From Candidatus Poseidoniaceae archaeon (GTDB taxonomy: Archaea > Thermoplasmatota > Poseidoniia > Poseidoniales > Poseidoniaceae): a stretch of DNA of 9,987 bases. The translations under genes and the position numbers were made by a program. Shown here piece by piece: positions 6,719 through 9,987 of the stretch. The DNA lies in the NCBI GenBank assembly GCA_013329295.1, contig DUKP01000130.1:1-9987 (forward strand), read 5' to 3'. Positions within the stretch are counted from its first letter, which is position 1. Every line of letters starts with the position of its first letter. The notes beneath the pieces are model-generated. The model was not told where the DNA came from. It made no database searches and was given only the letters and a program-made list of their open reading frames with translations.

Positions 6719-8266
6719 ATGAGTCGCTCAGTATTCCTAGATGGTAACACATTGTCTACCGCTGAAGTAATGGCTATAGCCTCAGGTAATGCAAAGTTAG
6801 AGGTATCTGAAGATGCTTGGAGTAGAATAGTTATGTCTAGGGCTGTTGTGGAGGATATTTTACAATCCGATGATGTTGTCTATGGCATTAATACAGGCTT
6901 TGGCTCCCTTGTTAACACGACAATTGATTCTGATAAATTACAACAACTACAGAATAATTTAATCCGCTCACATGCTACGGGACTTGGAGAAATGATGGAT
7001 AAATTGTCTGTTAGGGCAATGATGGTATCTAGGATTAATTCATTTGCCAAAGGTTTCTCAGGAGTTCATCCAAACGTAGTTCAACAATTAATCGATTTCG
7101 TTAACTTACAAATCACACCATATATTCCAAGAATTGGTAGTCTTGGAGCAAGTGGCGATTTAGCGCCTTTATCCCACATGGCACTTACACTAATTGGTGA
7201 GGGAAATATTGTATCGGATGAAGGTGAATTATTAGTCACACGTGACGTATTAACTGAAAACGGCCTCATACCTATTGAACTTCAGGCTAAAGATGGTTTA
7301 TCATTGATCAATGGCACCAGTCAAATGTTAAGTTATTCTATTTTATCACTTGATATTCTTAACAATCTATTACCTATTGCTGATGTAATATATTGTGCTT
7401 CTTTAGACGGTTTCAAAGGAAGTATTACGCCTACAGATGACCGAGTGCATGAAGCAAGACCACATCCTGGTCAAAAAATAGTCGCGCAACGTATAAGAGA
7501 AATTATGAAGAGTTCTGAAATTTTATCATCTCATGCTAATTGTGACAAGGTACAAGATCCTTACTCATTTAGATGCACTCCTCAAGTTCATGGTGCAGTC
7601 TATGAAGCATTATTGGCTATGCAATCAACAATAAGTATAGAATTGAATAGCACCACAGATAACCCATTGGTTTTCCCAGATAAGAAAGGTAATAGCCATC
7701 AAATAGTATCTCAAGGCAATTTTCATGGTGAAATTTTAGCATTATGCGCAGATAGGATGTCTTTGTCATTATTTGAGTTAGGTTCTATTTCAGAAAGGCG
7801 GATGGACCAACTATTGGATCCAAAAAAGAGTAATTTGCCACCATTCTTGGCGACTAATAGTGGGTTGGAATCAGGATTAATGATTGTCCAATATAGTGCA
7901 GGTGCAGCTTTGGCAGAATTACACGGGCATTCATCCCCCCGTACTGCATTTTCAACTAGCACTTCTGCTGGCCAAGAAGATCATGTAAGTATGGGTGCTA
8001 CAGCATGCTGGAATTTATTTCAAGCATGTCTAAGAATTTCAGAAGTTTTAGCATGTGAATTATTGATTGCTGGCGAAGCATTGAAACATGCTGAACATTC
8101 GCCCTCACCTATGGTTAAATCTTTAATTAAATTGTTGAGAAATATCTCCCCTGAATTAGACGCTGATCGCAGCACTAGTGATGAATTGAAGGAAATCGCA
8201 TTGAACTTAAGAAATGGTTCATGGCTGGCTAGAATTGAGGCTGAAAATTTCAAATTATCAAGATGA
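6719..8266 (+). CDS. hutH: Histidine ammonia-lyase
   Basis: HutH is the first step of histidine degradation: L-histidine gives trans-urocanate and ammonia. The protein of 515 residues is the usual length (about 510) and cytoplasmic. The A144-S145-G146 triad within GSLGASGDLAPLSHMAL forms the MIO electrophile by self-cyclisation. Other active-site marks are Y55 in VVYGINTGFG, S84-H85 in IRSHATG (the Ser-His pair typical of histidine-specific lyases rather than Phe or Tyr lyases), NGTSQMLSY, Y282 and R285 in QDPYSFRC, the TTDNP motif, and the glutamate of SAGQEDHVSMGA. ATG 6719 is supported by GGGTGA just upstream and by homology beginning almost at once. It follows hutU by 4 nt, making a hutU-hutH pair. 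HutI and HutG/HutF/FTCD are not present nearby. The 3' end overlaps the convergent gene by 9 nt. Confidence 0.96.
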   Translation: MSRSVFLDGNTLSTAEVMAIASGNAKLEVSEDAWSRIVMSRAVVEDILQSDDVVYGINTGFGSLVNTTIDSDKLQQLQNNLIRSHATGLGEMMDKLSVRAMMVSRINSFAKGFSGVHPNVVQQLIDFVNLQITPYIPRIGSLGASGDLAPLSHMALTLIGEGNIVSDEGELLVTRDVLTENGLIPIELQAKDGLSLINGTSQMLSYSILSLDILNNLLPIADVIYCASLDGFKGSITPTDDRVHEARPHPGQKIVAQRIREIMKSSEILSSHANCDKVQDPYSFRCTPQVHGAVYEALLAMQSTISIELNSTTDNPLVFPDKKGNSHQIVSQGNFHGEILALCADRMSLSLFELGSISERRMDQLLDPKKSNLPPFLATNSGLESGLMIVQYSAGAALAELHGHSSPRTAFSTSTSAGQEDHVSMGATACWNLFQACLRISEVLACELLIAGEALKHAEHSPSPMVKSLIKLLRNISPELDADRSTSDELKEIALNLRNGSWLARIEAENFKLSR

Positions 8267-9124
8267 AGTGTAATATTTTTGTTCCAATTCATCCAAGCCA
8301 GTTAATTGTCTAATTCTAAATAAGTCTGTAGCTATTTCAGAAGTGTTCAAATGTTCTTGATTTGCATGAATAAATCTCTCTAATTCTGTAGCCCGTCTGA
8401 CATCTTCTTCCACTAATTTATAGAGCTCATAAGCCTCTTTACTAGAGTATGACATAGCAGGCTCTATTTTAGATACATCTAAACCCATTCTCCTCCATTG
8501 AAGAATTCTTTTCACTAATATCTCATTAGTAAATCCAATTTCCGGTAATCTCGCTAAATATGCTAAACGTGGACCTCCATCAATGCCAAGTTCATGTTGT
8601 ATTACTTCTACTGCCTCTTCTTCATCTTCAACTTCTGTAATTGAAACATCTACTACTTCTGGAGTCTTAATTTGTAAAATTTGACTAAGATGTCTTAATT
8701 TTATTATCCATTTGTTATCGAATGCTAAACTATCAATGCAATATATCAGTGCTGAATTTAACGGCTTGAGATCATCTGTAAATTGTGACATTTTTGACAA
8801 TAGATCATCGTTATTACTGCTGCTTAAAATATATTCCAAACCATCCACTAAATACACGTTTAATCCATCATTATTATTTTCCATTATTAAGTTGAAAATA
8901 TTTTCAATATCAGGTTTTATCGACTGTTTACCTTCATTTTCAGTTATCCAATAGTGATCTATTTTTGATAAATCTAACCTTTCAATCAACCTCCTGGTTG
9001 GTAACCTAGAAAAAAGTGTAAATTGAGATTCACTATTAATTTCCATCAATAATTCAATATCCATGGACAACTTAGCATAATCTGAAAACTCATAGAGATA
9101 AACGCAACTTGGTCTTAACTCCAT
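8258..9124 (-). CDS. DUF835-like protein of unknown function with helical C-terminal module
   Basis: The protein has 288 residues and I cannot name a function. The N-terminal part (about 5-150) looks like a DUF835 domain: an FTLFSRLPTRRL segment (35-46), a stretch around HYWITENEG, and the telltale NVYLVDGLEYILSSSNNDDLL (from 89), an alpha/beta fold with a buried hydrophobic strand ending in Asp-Gly. DUF835 occurs in Thermoplasmata and other euryarchaea, often attached to signalling domains; here it stands without one. Residues 164-175 are acidic, and 176-288 are predicted mostly helical and highly charged (ILQWRRMGLDVSKIEPA, VEEDVRRATELERFIH), possibly a protein-interaction module. There is no signal peptide or membrane segment. 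The start ATG has a TATA-like box 34 nt upstream and no clear Shine-Dalgarno, suggesting a very short leader. The gene is convergent with hutH and divergent from the EF-hand gene. Confidence 0.72.
   Translation of the reverse strand: MELRPSCVYLYEFSDYAKLSMDIELLMEINSESQFTLFSRLPTRRLIERLDLSKIDHYWITENEGKQSIKPDIENIFNLIMENNNDGLNVYLVDGLEYILSSSNNDDLLSKMSQFTDDLKPLNSALIYCIDSLAFDNKWIIKLRHLSQILQIKTPEVVDVSITEVEDEEEAVEVIQHELGIDGGPRLAYLARLPEIGFTNEILVKRILQWRRMGLDVSKIEPAMSYSSKEAYELYKLVEEDVRRATELERFIHANQEHLNTSEIATDLFRIRQLTGLDELEQKYYTSS
8276..8280 (+). terminator. Possible T-tract terminator after hutH
   Basis: A run of five T starts 10 bases after the hutH stop. Archaeal transcription often ends at such tracts without a hairpin. 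It lies inside the 3' end of the convergent gene. The tract is short and the region AT-rich, so support is weak. Confidence 0.25.
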
Positions 9125-9154
9125 TGTCTCGCCTGTTTACGAATAAGACCAATC

Positions 9155-9161
9155 ATATATA
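9155..9161 (-). promoter_or_regulatory. TATA-like box for the DUF835-like gene
   Basis: Read on the minus strand, TATATAT within ATGTATATATGATT is centred about 34 nt before the ATG at 9124. With the usual 25-27 nt from TATA box to start of transcription, the leader would be only about 7-9 nt, as in many archaeal genes with short or absent leaders. Confidence 0.45.
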
Positions 9162-9189
9162 CATTTGAGCCATAAATGCCCGTCAACCA

Positions 9190-9195
9190 TTATAT
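9190..9195 (+). promoter_or_regulatory. TATA-like box for the zinc-ribbon/EF-hand gene
   Basis: TTATAT is centred about 35 nt before ATG 9228, the same geometry as the divergent box on the other strand. A GGTG at 9219-9222, five bases before the ATG, may serve as a weak ribosome binding site if the leader includes it. Confidence 0.4.
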
Positions 9196-9227
9196 CATGG
9201 GTAGTATTCCGATAATTGGGTGTGACT

Positions 9228-9987
9228 ATGTCCGACACTGAAGAAAACAATATTCCAATGGCTGAATGCGGCTCCTGTAGAGCGATAATTCCACTTGACT
9301 CAAAAGATTGTCCAGAGTGTGGGGTCCGTTTTTCCGGTGTATCCGATGAAGCACTTGGTGAATGTGGTGCTTGTCAGGCATTGGTACCATTAGATTCGAA
9401 AAGTTGCCCTGAATGTGGTGTTTATTTTGTAGCAGACGATGTCTTAGATGTTTTGCGAAACTGGTTCAATAATACTGGAATAGATGCAAAAATGTTGTTT
9501 TCTAAATTTGATTCTGATTCAGATGGTTCTATCAATGACGATGAATTAAAAGATGGCCTATTAAAAATGAATTTAGCAGATTTACCGCCATCACAAATTG
9601 ATAGATTGATTTTAGAGGTTGACACTGATGGTGATGGAGTAATTAGTCTTGAAGAATTAGTTGCTGCAATCAATGGAGAAGAACTTTCTGAATCTGACGA
9701 TGTTCAAGATGAACCATCTGGAAAAGCCAAAGATTACTCAGAAAATGTCCTTGATCGAGTAATGAAAAAGCATGAGATTAGTGATAAGGATAAATTCTTA
9801 TCATTTGCCGCAGACTATGATGAAAATAATAATGACTACTTGACTGAAGCTGAATTGAAAAAGGCTGCATCAGATTATGTTTCTGAATCTAATGATTCAA
9901 AACCTGAGGAAGAAACTATTGATGAAGAAGTCGTAGTTGAAGAAGTTGAATCTAAAGATGAAGAGGAGACTGAAGATGATGAATCTG
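9228..9987 (+). CDS. Tandem zinc-ribbon and EF-hand protein with acidic tail (3' end outside window)
   Basis: This is an open frame of 253 codons to the window edge with no stop. Residues 13-35 and 45-67 are two copies of a small zinc ribbon, each with paired CxxC knuckles (C14/C17/C28/C31 and C46/C49/C60/C63) around a shared PLDSK core. Then come EF-hand loops at 95-106 (D-S-D-S-D-G-S-I) and 132-143 (D-T-D-G-D-G-V-I), which form a normal pair with canonical Asp, Gly and Glu positions. A third loop at 198-209 is degenerate, with Asp where Gly is usual at position 6, but it keeps the final Glu. From about 225 the sequence is mostly Glu and Asp. There is no signal peptide or membrane segment in the visible part. 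Calcium and zinc binding are inferred from the motifs; the role is unknown, perhaps regulatory or scaffold-like. ATG 9228 is preferred over GTG 9222 because of the promoter spacing and GGTG upstream. Confidence 0.85.
   Translation, partial: MSDTEENNIPMAECGSCRAIIPLDSKDCPECGVRFSGVSDEALGECGACQALVPLDSKSCPECGVYFVADDVLDVLRNWFNNTGIDAKMLFSKFDSDSDGSINDDELKDGLLKMNLADLPPSQIDRLILEVDTDGDGVISLEELVAAINGEELSESDDVQDEPSGKAKDYSENVLDRVMKKHEISDKDKFLSFAADYDENNNDYLTEAELKKAASDYVSESNDSKPEEETIDEEVVVEEVESKDEEETEDDES
9264..9428 (+). repeat. Two-copy internal repeat encoding the zinc ribbons (units 9264-9332 and 9360-9428)
   Basis: The two 69-nt units are 96 nt apart, start to start. They agree at 17 of 23 residues but at only 44 of 69 bases by hand count. 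Eleven of the 17 shared residues use different codons. The duplication is therefore old and its protein sequence has been held by selection. Confidence 0.8.

Noticed and set aside
6719..8266. Phenylalanine or tyrosine ammonia-lyase, or an aminomutase, instead of HutH
   Set aside because: The Ser84-His85 pair, the QEDHVSMGA motif and the adjacent urocanase all point to histidine as substrate.
8712..8954. Plus-strand reading frame of 80 codons within the DUF835-like gene
   Set aside because: It is a shadow frame in AT-rich coding DNA, with no ribosome binding site or recognisable protein.
9422..9673. Minus-strand frame of 83 codons inside the ribbon/EF-hand gene
   Set aside because: The plus-strand frame has clear EF-hand motifs; the antisense frame is Ser/Asn-rich noise from Asp/Glu codons.
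1..9987. Mobile element, phage, defence island or CRISPR array
   Set aside because: I see no transposase, integrase, inverted terminal repeats, regular short repeats, or nuclease or toxin genes. The only clear repeat is the protein-level ribbon duplication.

Overview
The window is AT-rich and fits a marine planktonic archaeon of the Thermoplasmatota (Poseidoniales / Marine Group II, or Marine Group III). This placement is inferred from gene content, not from a marker phylogeny. The supporting signs are a Tsr3 rRNA-modification enzyme (archaea and eukaryotes), GGTGA- and GGAGG-type ribosome binding sites in tight gene chains, TATA-like boxes about 34 nt before start codons, a DUF835-like protein, and an acidic zinc-ribbon plus EF-hand protein.

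Positions 1-8266 (+ strand) are one tightly packed run of six genes: the 3' end of tsr3, fdhD, a YdeP-type molybdopterin oxidoreductase, an MFS transporter, hutU (urocanate hydratase) and hutH (histidine ammonia-lyase). Junctions overlap or are separated by 2 to about 31 nt. No internal promoter is obvious, so a polycistronic transcript is likely. The run meets a DUF835-like gene on the opposite strand (8258-9124) tail to tail, with a 9-nt coding overlap. After a 103-nt divergent promoter region, a gene on the + strand starts at 9228 and runs off the window end. It encodes two near-identical zinc ribbons, three EF-hand loops and an acidic tail.

Functionally, HutH converts histidine to urocanate and ammonia, and HutU hydrates urocanate to imidazolonepropionate. 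HutI and the last hut enzyme are not in the window. FdhD is the sulfurtransferase that activates bis-MGD molybdoenzymes, and it directly precedes such an enzyme. Some versions of histidine breakdown release formate, so a shared operon with a formate-dehydrogenase-like enzyme is suggestive. However, the substrate of the YdeP family is not settled. The urocanase is of the long, animal-like type rather than the short classical bacterial type.

I found no tRNA, rRNA, CRISPR array, insertion sequence or phage gene. There is no gene-free stretch longer than 300 bases.
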